From NCBI GenBank assembly GCA_026874595.1, contig CM049306.1, positions 19,151,019 to 19,215,018 on the forward strand: DNA of 64,000 nt. Direction: 5' to 3'. This document shows positions 49,301 to 59,633 of the stretch, piece after piece. This DNA is from Sipunculus nudus. Lineage: Eukaryota > Annelida > Sipuncula > Golfingiida > Sipunculidae. A model generated the notes under the pieces. The model saw only the letters and a program-made list of their open reading frames with translations. It was not told where the DNA came from and searched no databases. The translations under genes and the position numbers were made by a program. Position 1 is the first letter of the stretch. Every line of letters starts with the position of its first letter.

Positions 49301-52300
49301 TGGCCTGAATTTTTGGTGTGTGGGCATATAATGAACAGTTACAGATCGAGTTCATGTTTCGTCCAGGTTGACCTACTTTTGACCGTATGACGGCTCCGGA
49401 ACATAAAATTCCATGAAAAAAGAGAAATTTTCTTAACAAATGCACATGTATGGACTTTTTTTCGCATTGCTTGCAGATATTGGCCTAATTTTTGGTGTGT
49501 GGTAAGATAATGACAAGTTACAGATTGAGTTTGCGTTTTGTCCTGGTTGACCTATTACTTTATGACGGCTCCTGAACATAGGAAAATTTCATGAAAAAAT
49601 AGAAATTTTCCAGACAAATGCACTGTATGGACTTTTTTTTCGCAATGCCTGCAGATATTGGCCTGATTTTTGGTGTGTGGCAGCAAAATGACCACTTTCA
49701 GATCGAGTTGGCATTTTGTCCTGGTTTATCTACTTTTGACCGTATGACATCTCCTGAACATAGAAAATTTTACAAACTTTAATAATATTTCTAATTTGCT
49801 CCAGGCGGGGTATTTGTGTCATTCAGACACATCCAGTCTTAAATATGATATACAATATTACTTTGAGCTGTTTACTTTCAGATATACCAAACAGATGATC
49901 AAAAAAGCCCCGAACAATGAGAGTGCCTGGAATTTCCTCAGGGGGTAAGGTTCATAAGTTTATATTATATAGTTTTAATTTTCATAATTACTGAACTGTT
50001 TTGCTGAATAAAATGAGTCTTCATATTTTACAAATCCATAACCAGCCAAATAATAAATATTTAAAAGAGAGGTCATAATAGATAATTGTATCTGCCAAAT
50101 CAGAGTTTTGTGGATACTATGATTTCACATGGTTTCTACTTCCGCCCCTGTAATCATTTCGAGAGAACTCCCCTGAGACCCTTTGGCAGATCTATCTGCA
50201 ACCCAGCATAATTATTCAGTCACCTGTAAACTGGTGCCTAATCAAGACTGGTGGCGCCATCTGTAATCGTTTTCATGTGGAGTCCATGTGTCTGTTTGCT
50301 TTTGGTGAGAAACATGCAAGACCTCCCTTAACCCATGCCTTTAGTCACTTGTCAAATTAAGCTTTATGGGTTTGACAGTTTAAGCCAGAGAGTGTTGAGC
50401 AGAAGTTGTGTCCCCCCCCCCGCAGTTTCTTAAATGACTCTCTTTAGTGTTAAGTGAGCATCCAAGAAATCAGATTATAACATATTGGAAAACAGTCTGT
50501 GATGTACCAATTATTCGTTGAAAATTAGGTGAATTAATATTTTCAGGAACCATAAGTTGGTTTTCCCTTAGAGTGTAACCATGATTTTTAGCTCAGCTGA
50601 CTATAAATCATCTGAGCTATAGTCGTGGTCCATTGTCCGTCGTCTGTCCGTCCGTAGATGTGGCACGTTTTGAAACCGTAAGACCTAGGAATCCAAAATT
50701 CAGCATAATGTTAGATGTCCCCAAGATCTCCTACCAAGCCGAAAACTGGGTCTTTGTGACTTAGTTCCTTTGAGAAATTAAGGAAAAACCTCAATTTTTT
50801 ATTAAAAACCTATTTTCACACTTCAGGACTGCCTAATATCAAAACCACTCATCTGTTTTTCCTCATATTTACCATAAATATTCTTCTATATTGTTCCTAT
50901 GTACATGCCAGACATTATGTCTGTATTATATAATTTAAAAAAGTTATGGGCCATTTTGTAAAAAATCAGGAAAGATATTTGATCACTTAACACAAAACAT
51001 GTTAAAGCTTTGGACTTTTTTCCAGTAATATAACTTTAATTAATCAAAATTAAATTGTATACCCAAAATTAGATCAATATCTTTTAAATTTTTTAAAATA
51101 TTAACAAAAATAAAAAATTGGTACCTTAAATTTTGCCCAACTTTGACCATGGCACGTTTTTTTCCTGTAAGTACTGTGGATTTAATTTTCAGAGCATGTT
51201 TTTGTTAGCATTTTGTCTGTTAACACCAAAAATTTGAAACCATTTTATAAACAAGTGACCCATGGGTCATGACGCTCAGCTGCCAAGCATGACCTGTGAC
51301 ATCATGGACTGAGATTCACAACTTCCAGTCAAATTTTGAAGAACCAATTTGCCAATTTTTTGAAAATTTTCTATGACAACAGAAATATATATTACCTATG
51401 TCTGGTTAAAACACAGTGAATTGATGGTCTGAGGAAAATGCATGATTGTTAAGCTATCAGGAACTATTCCAACAGCTTGCTTGAAACCTGTCAGTCTCAA
51501 AAGGAACACCACAAAGGGCAAATATAAGATCAAAATATATAGCAAAAATCAAGGAAATACATGCAAGAATTATTGAGAAACAGGTGCTTCTGTATGAATT
51601 TTTATTCAATACAAGCCAACTGTACTGCACTTTTATAAATGATGGTAATATTTATTCAGAAATATTTGACCCAATCCTTTACAAGATTACATTTAAATAT
51701 ACATCCAACTGCATTCACTTTAACTGTTCTTGAGATAATATGATCAAAAGGAATTAAAAGATGGTTGCCTGGTGGCCATATTGGACTTCTGACAAGTCTG
51801 AAATCAGACAACAAACATTCTCTAAATCGGACCAAACATTAAAGAAAAATTACTGAAACTGCACTGAAGAAAGAATTTCTAAGGTGGCTAACTGGCAGAC
51901 ATAATGGATTTCTGACAAGTATGACATTTGATATCCCACATTCTCCAATAAGAGACCAAACTTGGGTCAAATTATCCAGTAATTAATGCCCAAAATAATT
52001 CGAAAGGCATGTCCAGGCCCTCATATCAGATTTATAGATATGCAATTGTAAAAAGTGTAAGTCCAATATTTTTTATTATCACTCTGCTTTTCAATGGGGT
52101 CAGCAGGGTAGGTAAACTGCCAAACCTGAAAGAAAAGAAATGCAGAAAGCATGACTAAGAGTCTTGAAATAAAACAAAAAGCCATCCTAAATCAAGGTAC
52201 ACATCCACATATTATGAGAACAAACACTTGCTTTTATATGTGGTGATATATATTAAAATATTCAGATATCTAGGAAACTAAGTTTATTGCTAGGATTCCA

Positions 52301-55300
52301 TAAAATAAACTGCAAAATGTTCCCATCATCTTATAAATCAGTAGCTAAACCTTAATACTATACTCTCATAGTCTTAATGCCTGGCTGAAGCATTCTGACA
52401 ACAGGGTTTTTGTTATGAAGTAACGAGGTACCTATCACTGAGCCTTATCACTTAATAGGCTGATACAAAAGGGAGTCATATGTCACCAGTGTCACTCACA
52501 ATTACAGCCACACAGGGAGATGTACCAGCTGGAGTGGGATGGTTATATATACAAGAAAAATAGAGATGGTCTATAAAATAAGTAATTGTGAACATCCCTG
52601 ACCTATGACCTTGGCCTTTTGCCCATATATCAACTGGATTCTTTCTAAATGATGGGTAACTACTAACTACTTAAATCTGGTGTAATTACTTGGCAACCAA
52701 TGGGTGAATAACTTTGACCTGCAACCTTTAACCTGCTGACCAGCTGACCCCAAAATCAATAAGTTATTTATTCAAGCAAAAAGACCCATAAATATGAAGT
52801 TTGAGTCAAACTGAGAGAAGCATAGATGTGGCATATGTGAAAGACTGAAGGTTTGGGTTGAACAGTTACACTTGAAATATGCTCACAAGCATTTAGAACA
52901 ATTAAATATTGTGACCTTGACCTTTGACTTTTTGACCTCAACATCAATAGGCTTCTTCCCTTATTGGTAGGTAAGCCATATAGGACAGATGGAAGGTACA
53001 GATTGAAAAGTTTGCCTGAAAATGACTCCACACAAGAAGTGGGTGCTGTGAACTTGACCTTTGACCTCAAAATTAACAGGTCTTTTCCCCTGTTGGCAGA
53101 GAAGCGATATCAGTGCTGGAAGGTTTGGAATGAAAAGTCAAGCTTGAAATGTGTCCACAACCTTTTCAAAGAAGTGGATCCTGTGACCCTGACCTTTGAC
53201 CTTGTTACCTCAAAATCTATAGGATTCTTCTCCAACTTAGTAGGTTAGCTATATGTGAAAGATCAAAGAATTGGGATGAAAGGGTTGGCTTAAAATGCAT
53301 CCACAGGCTTTTCAAAGAAGAGGCTCCTGTGACCTTGACCTTTGACCTTTTGACCTAAAAAAAATTATGGTTCTTCCCCTGTTGGTAGGTGAGCTGTATG
53401 TGAAAGATGGAAGGTTTTGGATGAAAATTTTGTCTCAAAGAGTTATTTCTGGGGGGTGCAAACACACCCCATAACTTCGAGAATATAGGTCGCAGTGACC
53501 TAATTTCAGCTTTGCAAGGAGATCTTTTTATAACCTCTAAGACTGCATAGGGTTCATGGCCCTAGCCCCTACGGTTATGATTTGTGCCCTGCTAACGGCC
53601 GGCCGGACAGACGGAAGGACGACGGACAAAGACCCATCGCTATAGCCCAGCATGACTGAAAGTCAGCTGAGCTAAAAAACTGTAGATTTTATTCAAGTTT
53701 TCAAGCATCATGTAACATATTGTTTACATCAAGCTAGTGTTATGCAGTTTGCTAAAGCTCAGCTCCCCAGCTTCAGCTCTCAGTTCCTAAAATTTGGCAT
53801 ACAATTAGATGTCTCCAAAATCCCCTACCATGCCAAGAATTTGGTCTCTAGGACTTAATACCTTCGAGATATTAATGAAAAACTTCATTTTTCCATTAAA
53901 AACCCATTATTACACTTCAAGACTGCCTAATATCAAAACCACTGATCTGAGTTTATTCATATATAAAATACATATTTTTCTATACATTCTCTATGCACAT
54001 GCCAGAAATGATGTCAGTATTGTGTAATTGTTTTAAGTTATGGGCCCAAACATAATGCACTTTGTAAAAAATCAAGAAATATATTTACTCCCTTAACAAG
54101 GGGATTGCTGAAGCTAAATTTTTTTTTGTCAGGGATGTAACATTATTTAATCAAGATTCAATTGAATACCCAAAATTAGTACAGAATTTTTCAAATTTTA
54201 TAAGTTGTTAGTATAGATATAAAATTAGTACCTTAAATTTTGTCCAAATTTGACCATGGCACGTTTTTTTCCTGTGAGCACTGTTGATATAATTTTCATA
54301 TCATGCACACATAAGGATTTCAGCTTTTTAGTTTAGAAAGCTGAAAGAAATTGGCCAAAAATTGTACCTTTTATTAATGTTTAAATGAGACCATGACAGA
54401 CCTTGGCTCTCTCCAGCCCCTCTTGAGTCACCTGTATGTTGACCTTGTTGAACTTTCAGCAGATTATGCATGCTTGAGGAGAGGTAACACTGGGGCAGCC
54501 AGGCAGCTTATGGCCAGCCACAGTTGATCCAGGTGTCCAACCCAACTCATCTAGTAGTTTTAACCAACAACATAACAATGAACAATAAATTAATAAAATT
54601 TTATTGGATTTTAATAAAAAATTAAGGAAAAATAGAAAAGGAATTTGTTAGTTTATAATAACAGGAAATTAACTTGCAGTTACTGATGATATAAGAATCT
54701 TGGATCGATGGATAGAATGTCACGTATTCCAAATAACACCATGCAGTCACCTATGGTATTTTTCAGTTCAATTTTAATGATAAAAAAGTAAATCATATTA
54801 TTCATTACTAATCATTAGGGATCATATGAAGGAAATTAATGATAGACAAAGATGCAGTTGATAATATTATAATCTAGATTCCTACTGTGTCTAGTGTGTA
54901 CATTGATGTGTAATAAGTCCAAAATGAATATATTACATTTATTTTTTTTTAATATAAATAAAAGCCATAAAACCAGGTACTTATGATCATTATTTAAATG
55001 TGTGAATTTTGTATATTCTGGATTCTCAACATCATTGTTTGGTGAAAACTGAATAAATACCAGACATGGTGCGTATACTTTGCAATTGTATTTAAATACA
55101 AATATGAATATGTACTCCATTATAAAATTTCTTGCATAAAGAATGGGAATTCAGGTAGAATGAAAGTATATGAATAACAGTGCAAATACTTTCAAAATGT
55201 ATTCATGAATGCATTCATGAATATATTCTTTAATATTATTTTAATAACCATTTCAGTTATATTTCATTTAAAAAAATCATATGATTCTCTTATTATTTTT

Positions 55301-56111
55301 AATAAAAATTATATTTGGGACAATATTTGTAATTTTTTTTAATAAATAGTTAAACTCTTATTTTATATGTTCTGCTTATAAGTTATATGGCCAAGTCAAA
55401 ATCTGTGTGACAATAGTACTCCATTTGTTAATAAAATAAATGAAATCAATCCTCTTCCCTGTCTCCAAAGGTACTATCAAAATCATACATAAACTAAACA
55501 ACAACAGCTCATAATACAGCTTATATTTATTACCACACAAAACCAGCATGTGCCTCATTTTTAAATCATATTTTTTATCATATACAACAGCTGAGCGCGG
55601 TGACCCATAGGTCCCTTGTTTTACACTTCTCACACAGCAGTAATACACAGCTCTCGTCCCAGACATCCAATGGTGTAACTTTTGCTTTGTAATATATCAA
55701 GGTTCCCTGGGTTCAAACACCAGGTTATTGTATTCAGACCAATGAGAGCATGGTATTGCATTGTTCCTCCAGCCCAAATTTTAAACATGTAATTACTGCT
55801 CTCGTTATATGATAACACCTGTTCTGACATAGTGCCAAGAATCAGATCAACGAGAGCCTATGTCCCAGTGTATTCTAAGTCCAAATCATGTAATGCATCA
55901 GTTCATTGATAGTCATGTTCATAGATCATGATCATGAAGAATTTTTTTTTGTATTTCATCTGTCATAAATGTATTTATCAAACTTGCTTGATCAAAAGGA
56001 TCTAAATGTTACTGTTTATATGACAATAATGGCTAATGTTTCATCACTTAAATATACCTGTTTTTATAATAAAACAGTAAAAAAATTTCAGTGTTCTTGT
56101 ACATGGTGCCA

Positions 56112-56191
<80 letters not shown>

Positions 56192-57495
56192 GCATATACA
56201 TACATACATACATAGTGCTGAATTACATTGACACTGCCCTTTGAACTTTAGGATCTACCTGGAGAAGAATCTGAGCGAGTGTAAGGAAGTACAAGATTTC
56301 AGCACAGAGCTGTTTGATCAGAGGATACGATCAGTTTACTTGATGGGCTTCATGATTGATATTTATGAAGACATGTTACAGCACAAATGTGAAGACAAAA
56401 AGGAAATATTACAGAAAGCAATCAAGGTAAAGTTGCTTCCAGTTTAGTAAAAAGGTAATCTGTTTAAGTTAAACAATTTTTGAGCTGATGTGAGCCATAC
56501 CAAAGGTTAAATTATTAAGATAATTATTGATTAAAATTCCTTTTTAATAAGATTTTTTTTTAAATTCTCAGGTCTCTTAGGGAGTATTTTAAATGTGTCT
56601 GTTTTGAAATCTTAAACAATTTTACACTGTCACTTTTGATATCCTTTATTTGAATCTAGATATAACAAACAGTCAAGGTAATGTACAAGGTAAATGCTTG
56701 ACCAATGTTGTAATATACAGTAGAACCTGTCAATACTGACACTTGCTGGACCCTGTTTTTACCTGGAATTGAGAGGTGTCTACATTCAAGAGTTTACAGG
56801 CCTAACAAAAATTTGTCATGAGAATACCTTTATTGTCCATATTAGAGAGGTGCCTGTAATACAAAGGAGCTAATAAGTTGAGATTTCCCTGTAGGCGTAT
56901 CATTGACATAAGCAATGTTTCACTTGTTTCTGTGGTTTGATAAAGCAACTTATAATTGTAGGCCTGTATATGTGTGGCATATAACTTTTTTTAATATTAA
57001 AAAACAGGTTAATGATTTGAATAGAGCATAATTTTCACTAGTTTAGGATATTGCAAAAATCTTGATATTATTTATATACTGAAAGAAAGTGACAGGGAAC
57101 AATTGAAATATATTGTCAAAAAAGGATTCAACATTAAAATTCCAAAAACTTTTCTTTTCAGTTGAGGTACTATTTTTGCATATTTGTCTTTTCAAAAGGT
57201 ATCTGGAGAACCATGGCTTTTTAAAGTGGACCTCTTTATCATTATTTATAAATATTTTCAATATAACTGCCCTGCTGCCAGATATCTGGTAGCAGTATTG
57301 TACAAAATATTCAAGGTTACATGTATTCATGATGTGATCGATACGTTCACAGGAGTGAGAGTATTCATGTATAACTTTTTTTTATCTGGTATTTTTCAGC
57401 TGTGTGAAGAACTCTCTCAGAAGTATGACTGCATCAGGAAAGAATACTGGAATTACATGTCAAGGTCTTTGTCAGAGAAATACAGCTCCAGTTAG
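37049..57495 (+). CDS. FNTA: Protein farnesyltransferase/geranylgeranyltransferase I alpha subunit, whole gene (8 exons)
   Basis: Seen: joining 37049-37187, 40162-40276, 40779-40883, 42273-42383, 42991-43152, 49882-49944, 56252-56426 and 57400-57495 gives 321 codons plus stop with consistent phases. Successive PPTA repeats carry the signatures [38 protein letters not shown] and [10 protein letters not shown]. Known: FNTA pairs with FNTB to farnesylate, or with PGGT1B to geranylgeranylate, CaaX cysteines in the cytosol. The Lys and Tyr of PKNYQVW (rat K164, Y166) are present as K115 and Y117; Y151-H152 match rat Y200-H201. The protein lacks the Pro-rich N-terminal extension of mammals (379 aa in human), which is normal for invertebrates. 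The start at 37049 is the only in-frame Met near the conserved [10 protein letters not shown]. Confidence 0.96.
37318..37382. repeat. Compound (CA)n(TA)n microsatellite
   Basis: About 15 CA units run directly into about 17 TA units. Confidence 0.95.
37892..37914 (+). promoter_or_regulatory. Cluster of four AGGTCA half-sites
   Basis: AGGTCA starts at 37892, 37897, 37904 and 37909, the pairs overlapping by one base, followed by GGGTGACC. This could bind nuclear receptors in the first intron of FNTA, or be a relic of the AGGTCA-bearing repeats. No element boundary is seen. Confidence 0.35.
39498..40080 (+). mobile_element. Candidate further HINE-like family with about 130-bp core units
   Basis: It starts with the palindrome GTCCGTCTATGACGGGAC. 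Units sharing TTACCAATA(G/A)A...GCATATTTAA...AGGTCA recur three times between 39600 and 40070. No 3' hairpin was recognised. It ends about 80 bp upstream of FNTA exon 2. Confidence 0.45.
40162..40276 (+). CDS. FNTA: FNTA exon 2
   Basis: Residues 47-84, [20 protein letters not shown] then [18 protein letters not shown]; the first PPTA repeat begins here. Acceptor TATTACAG, donor GTGTGT, phase 2. Confidence 0.95.
40779..40883 (+). CDS. FNTA: FNTA exon 3
   Basis: Residues 85-119, [19 protein letters not shown] then [16 protein letters not shown]. Contains the catalytic-site Lys/Tyr of PKNYQVW. Acceptor TCTCTAG, donor GTAAGT. Confidence 0.95.
40987..41884 (+). mobile_element. HINE/pearl-like element, GTATCC ends, GGCGCC core (copy 3, short)
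   Basis: The 5' end ATTGTATCCAAAGTTTTGC is degraded compared with the other copies. About two core units follow (GGTGGCGCCACC at 41299). The 3' end keeps the GGGGGATAC inverted copy, hairpin GTAGTCG/CGACTAC and CTAG (41881-41884). FNTA intron 3, sense. Looks older than copies 1, 2 and 4. Confidence 0.75.
41146..41158 (-). promoter_or_regulatory. DR1 nuclear-receptor-like motif in copy 3
   Basis: TGACCTCTGACCT, the complement of AGGTCA-G-AGGTCA, kept even though this copy's 5' end has decayed. Confidence 0.45.
42273..42383 (+). CDS. FNTA: FNTA exon 4
   Basis: Residues 120-156, [20 protein letters not shown] then [16 protein letters not shown]. Third PPTA repeat. Acceptor CTTCTCAG, donor GTACAT. 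Confidence 0.95.
42991..43152 (+). CDS. FNTA: FNTA exon 5
   Basis: Residues 157-210, [40 protein letters not shown] and [22 protein letters not shown] and FVISNTTG are hallmark FNTA strings. Donor GTGAGT. Confidence 0.96.
43602..44084 (+). mobile_element. Short AGCTCAG-end HINE-like element
   Basis: Starts TTTTTTTTTGCTCAGCTGAC and ends CAGCTGAGCACCATGATCC with CAGGTCCCTTG at 44084. Only about 480 bp, so most of the core is missing. FNTA intron 5, sense. Confidence 0.6.
44626..46381 (+). mobile_element. HINE/pearl-like element, GTATCC ends, GGCGCC core (copy 4), nested
   Basis: Intact plan: 5' ATTGTATCCGCCAAAACAG palindrome, (CCG)n at 44687-44703, core units with 280-bp period (45002, 45282, 45562), a poly-G run near 46208, inverted copy GGCGGATACA, hairpin and CTAG (46378-46381). 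The interrupted host sequence is present uninterrupted at 46900-46930, giving a natural empty site. Confidence 0.85.
44794..44806 (-). promoter_or_regulatory. DR1 nuclear-receptor-like motif in copy 4
   Basis: TGACCTCTGACCT at the same element position as in the other three copies. Confidence 0.5.
46552..49185 (+). mobile_element. Full-length AGCTCAG-end HINE-like element
   Basis: The 5' end TTTTAGCTCAGCTGAC folds back on CATCTGAGCTATAG. A GTCC/GTCT simple repeat is followed by two diverged core units (46640-47310 and 47340-47950), an AT-rich 3' body, then CAGCTGAGCGCCGTGACC, hairpin GACCCATAGGTC and CCCTTG at 49185. It is closely similar over its length to the outer element at 50586-55618. 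FNTA intron 5, sense. Confidence 0.8.
49262..49800. repeat. About 178-bp tandem repeat, three units
   Basis: The phrase TGCCTGCAGATATTGGCC and its variants recur near 49290, 49467 and 49645, each preceded by GGACTTTTTTT and followed by TTGGTGTGTGG. A hairpin TGTGTCATTCAGACACA lies just right (49813-49829). This may be another tandem-core element wedged between the previous element and FNTA exon 6, ending about 40 bp before that exon. Confidence 0.7.
49882..49944 (+). CDS. FNTA: FNTA exon 6
   Basis: 63 nt, residues 211-231, [20 protein letters not shown], matching mammalian [21 protein letters not shown]. Phase 2 on both sides, so skipping would keep frame. Two long direct repeats flank it. 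Confidence 0.94.
50085..50355 (+). mobile_element. Decayed 5' fragment of a GTATCC-end element
   Basis: ATTGTATCTGCCAAATCAGAG and the fold-back TTTTGTGGATACTATG are recognisable, then sequence close to the short copy at 40987, including GGTGGCGCCA (50251). Core and 3' end are largely lost. FNTA intron 6, sense. Confidence 0.65.
51251..53679 (-). mobile_element. Nested AGCTCAG-end element with DR1-type core
   Basis: The 3' end is on the left (AACAAGTGACCCATGGGTCA, CGCTCAGCTG) and the 5' end on the right (AGTCAGCTGAGCTAAAA preceded by GGCCGGCCGGACAGACGG). The core (52590-53420) is not the AT-rich one but units of 135-150 bp bearing GACCTTGACCTTTGACC, as in the GTATCC-end element at 6457. It is the only clearly antisense element within a gene body. 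Confidence 0.75.
53809..54027 (+). repeat. Core unit of the outer element
   Basis: Second-type AT-rich core unit, near-identical to 47383-47600 and alignable with 18961-19179 on the other strand. It happens to contain a 72-codon open frame that is not kept in all copies. Confidence 0.6.
56114..56182. repeat. (TA)n(CA)n microsatellite
   Basis: About 32 TA units then a few CA units, ending about 70 bp before the FNTA exon 7 acceptor. Confidence 0.95.
56252..56426 (+). CDS. FNTA: FNTA exon 7
   Basis: Residues 232-290, including [20 protein letters not shown] and [18 protein letters not shown] (mammalian [28 protein letters not shown]). Acceptor AACTTTAG, donor GTAAAG. A long (TA)n tract ends about 70 bp upstream. 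Confidence 0.95.
56718..56891. mobile_element. pogo/Tigger-like MITE
   Basis: TA-flanked, starting CAGTAGAACCTGTC and ending GAGATTTCCCTG, with internal GAGAGGTGTCT/AGAGGTGCCTG pieces. The CAGTAGAACC start is typical of pogo-type MITEs in many animals. The two ends match only partly. Confidence 0.5.
57400..57495 (+). CDS. FNTA: FNTA exon 8 (stop codon)
   Basis: Residues 291-321, [20 protein letters not shown] then [11 protein letters not shown] and TAG. Matches mammalian [29 protein letters not shown] but ends earlier. Acceptor TTTTTCAG. Confidence 0.95.
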   Translation: MCEELSQKYDCIRKEYWNYMSRSLSEKYSSS

Positions 57496-58345
57496 CAGAG
57501 TATAGAAATATTAAAACTGATTAACGTTTCACCAAGCTGTCACATTGTACTGTTTGATGTGAAGTGACAAGTACCGGTAAATCCAGCTTGCTGTATAGAA
57601 GTATTTCACTTTTTTAGATTGTAAACACATATTTTTCAGTTTTCTACTGCGGCAATCTCGTCTTTCTGGCTTCTTGCTGGCATATGGGTCTTGTTGGCTA
57701 ATCTACCTGGCTCACCTCAGAGCTTGTAATGGTTGATTTTTCACCCAAAGATAGTGCTATTTCCACTAGTGTTCATGATATTAATGTCTATGAAGATTAT
57801 TGTAAGTGATATCACAAGGTCAGAGGGCAAAGATTACATTTTATAAATTTGTTACATTTGTATTTGACTTAAGCTTTGCAAACAAGGGCTAGTAATTGTA
57901 TTCAAGGGGTGGGGGGAGGGGCTAAATATAATTAATCTGTGTTTGCCTCGGTGTTGCACTGTAAAGTATTAATGAACATAATCCAAATGAAAAGGGTAAA
58001 AATCTAATGTCTTCATTTGTATACATTTTGATGACATTTTCTGGAGAGAACTATAAATATTTTAAAAATTGAATACAGTATGTTTCATTGATGTTAGTCT
58101 TTTTGTAATTATTGGTTTTCAAATTGTAACTGAACAAGTATTGTCTTGTTGTGCTTAGATACTGTATTCAGTCGCTATCAATTTTCAGTTATACTTCTAG
58201 AGAATCCAGAGTGGACCAGAAAGATTGCTTTCATGTATTTGAATTCAGAGCTCGGTGTAATGTTTTATTTTATTATATTACGTTTCTGCATATATTTTTT
58301 TGTAGCTTATTATCTGTAATTGAATAAAATTGCCATGTAAAGCTT
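57496..58345 (+). other. FNTA 3' UTR (inferred)
   Basis: About 0.85 kb from the stop codon to just past the AATAAA at 58323. It contains a G-rich run GGGGTGGGGGGAGGGG near 57906. The end point is inferred. Confidence 0.55.
58323..58328 (+). terminator. FNTA polyadenylation signal
   Basis: Canonical AATAAA, the best signal downstream of the FNTA stop, ahead of the convergent gene. Confidence 0.6.
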
Positions 58346-58984
58346 AGGGAGTCTATATTGTTAATTTGTATTAAACGGTCACATTCATATTAACTTTCAG
58401 CCCATGTCTATCAATTCCCTGCCAATGATAATTAAAACCCAGACCATCAATGACCGTTGACAAAGTGCCCAACTTGTGCCCATACAACATAAAATACTAG
58501 TATGCAGTTTTTACCAAATGCATACATCAGAGGTTCAACTGTGCGATTCTTGCACTGCCATCAGGAGCTGAAATAATAAATTCTGTTAGGTGGCACTGTA
58601 TTTAGTCTGAGAGCAGTAAAACAGACACAATGTCAATCACAGTAGCTGATGGTTATTTTCATATCGGGATCAGTTGAACTTATATTTGGCACATCCAGTA
58701 TTCCTGCAAACAACCATCGCTGCAGCTACAGGATGATTTATCAAATTATAGGGGTACTTAATTCTAAACTGACCATTCAAACACTTAATATTTTCTCCAC
58801 TTCACTTTGCAAGAGGTTCCAGAATATGTTAATCTCTGACAGGGTTAACATAGCTTGACTGGTGACTCTTTAGATGACATAGCCTACAGGTCAGTCATAC
58901 AGTAAAAAATACTCCAAGGTGACTAACAAATTCCTGCAAATAGTGTTAACTTACAGGAAAGAAAAATGTGTTGTATATACATCT
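58346..58984. other. Short convergent intergenic region
   Basis: About 0.6 kb between the inferred 3' ends of FNTA and the PTCD3-like gene. No feature recognised. Confidence 0.5.
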
Positions 58985-58990
58985 TTTATT
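58985..58990 (-). terminator. Possible polyadenylation signal of the PTCD3-like gene
   Basis: AATAAA on the minus strand about 525 nt after the stop. Another AATAAA lies near 59321 and could be used instead. Confidence 0.4.
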
Positions 58991-59513
58991 GTCAAAAATT
59001 ACACAGCTCTCTGCTGTGTCTGTACATGTACATTCATCACACTTTCATGAACTCATTTAAATATTTAACCATTTCTCCATCATGATCAGTTCTCCAAAAC
59101 GTATAATAATTGTATACAAAAGGTTATTTCCAATTTCTTATAATTACAATATAAAACAATATATTGGTGCAAATGACAAGAAGTGCATGCATGCTGGTAA
59201 TTTCAAGTGAAGATATGAAACTAGGGGTTGAGGATACTGATAACAACAGATGAAACCTATAGGATTTGATTACCAGTGTGTATCAGTCTATAAAATAAAC
59301 CAACTAGCAGCTGAAACACTTTATTGTTGAATATACTCTGTTCTAAAAAAATGAAGTTTTTTAAACCAAAAGTTTGTTATGTTAAATAAAAGAAACTTGT
59401 AATTTCAGCAACAAAACATTTTTCAGTAAATTCTCCATGATAAGAAAAAGCATGATCTGTCAAGGATAGGTTTTAACTGAAATTGACTTCATTGCAAAAT
59501 GTACTGTAGAAGG

Positions 59514-59633
59514 TCAGAGCAGGTCATTGAGTTTATTCTTGTCTTCTTCGCTGGGCTTCAGTTTTTCTATAGATTTTTCTATCAGCTCTTCTGTCTTGGG
59601 GTAGGCCATGCTGGACATCTGTGTCAGGACCAG
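59514..59633 (-). CDS. PTCD3-like gene, last exon with stop
   Basis: LVLTQMSSMAYPKTEELIEK then SIEKLKPSEEDKNKLNDLL and TGA. Acceptor ATTTTCAG. Confidence 0.8.
   Translation of the reverse strand: MVLTQMSSMAYPKTEELIEKSIEKLKPSEEDKNKLNDLL

Larger units (their letters stand above)
50586..55618 (+). mobile_element. AGCTCAG-end HINE-like element split by a nested relative
   Basis: The outer pieces 50586-51250 and 53680-55618 together reproduce the element at 46552-49185, including the two core units and the 3' end CAGCTGAGCGCGGTGACCC...GGTCCCTTG (55618). The insertion point lies within the phrase TTTGAAACCA...AAAAACTGTAG, continuous in the other copy (about 47230-47260). FNTA intron 6, sense. Confidence 0.8.

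Noticed and set aside
53809-54027. Recurring 72-codon ORF ([12 protein letters not shown]... and [10 protein letters not shown]...) in the AT-rich core
   Set aside because: Open in five units but broken at 44438 and 50718 and altered at 31068. The amino-acid similarity is about what drift of related DNA would give. Codon-based tests on many copies would be needed to revive it.
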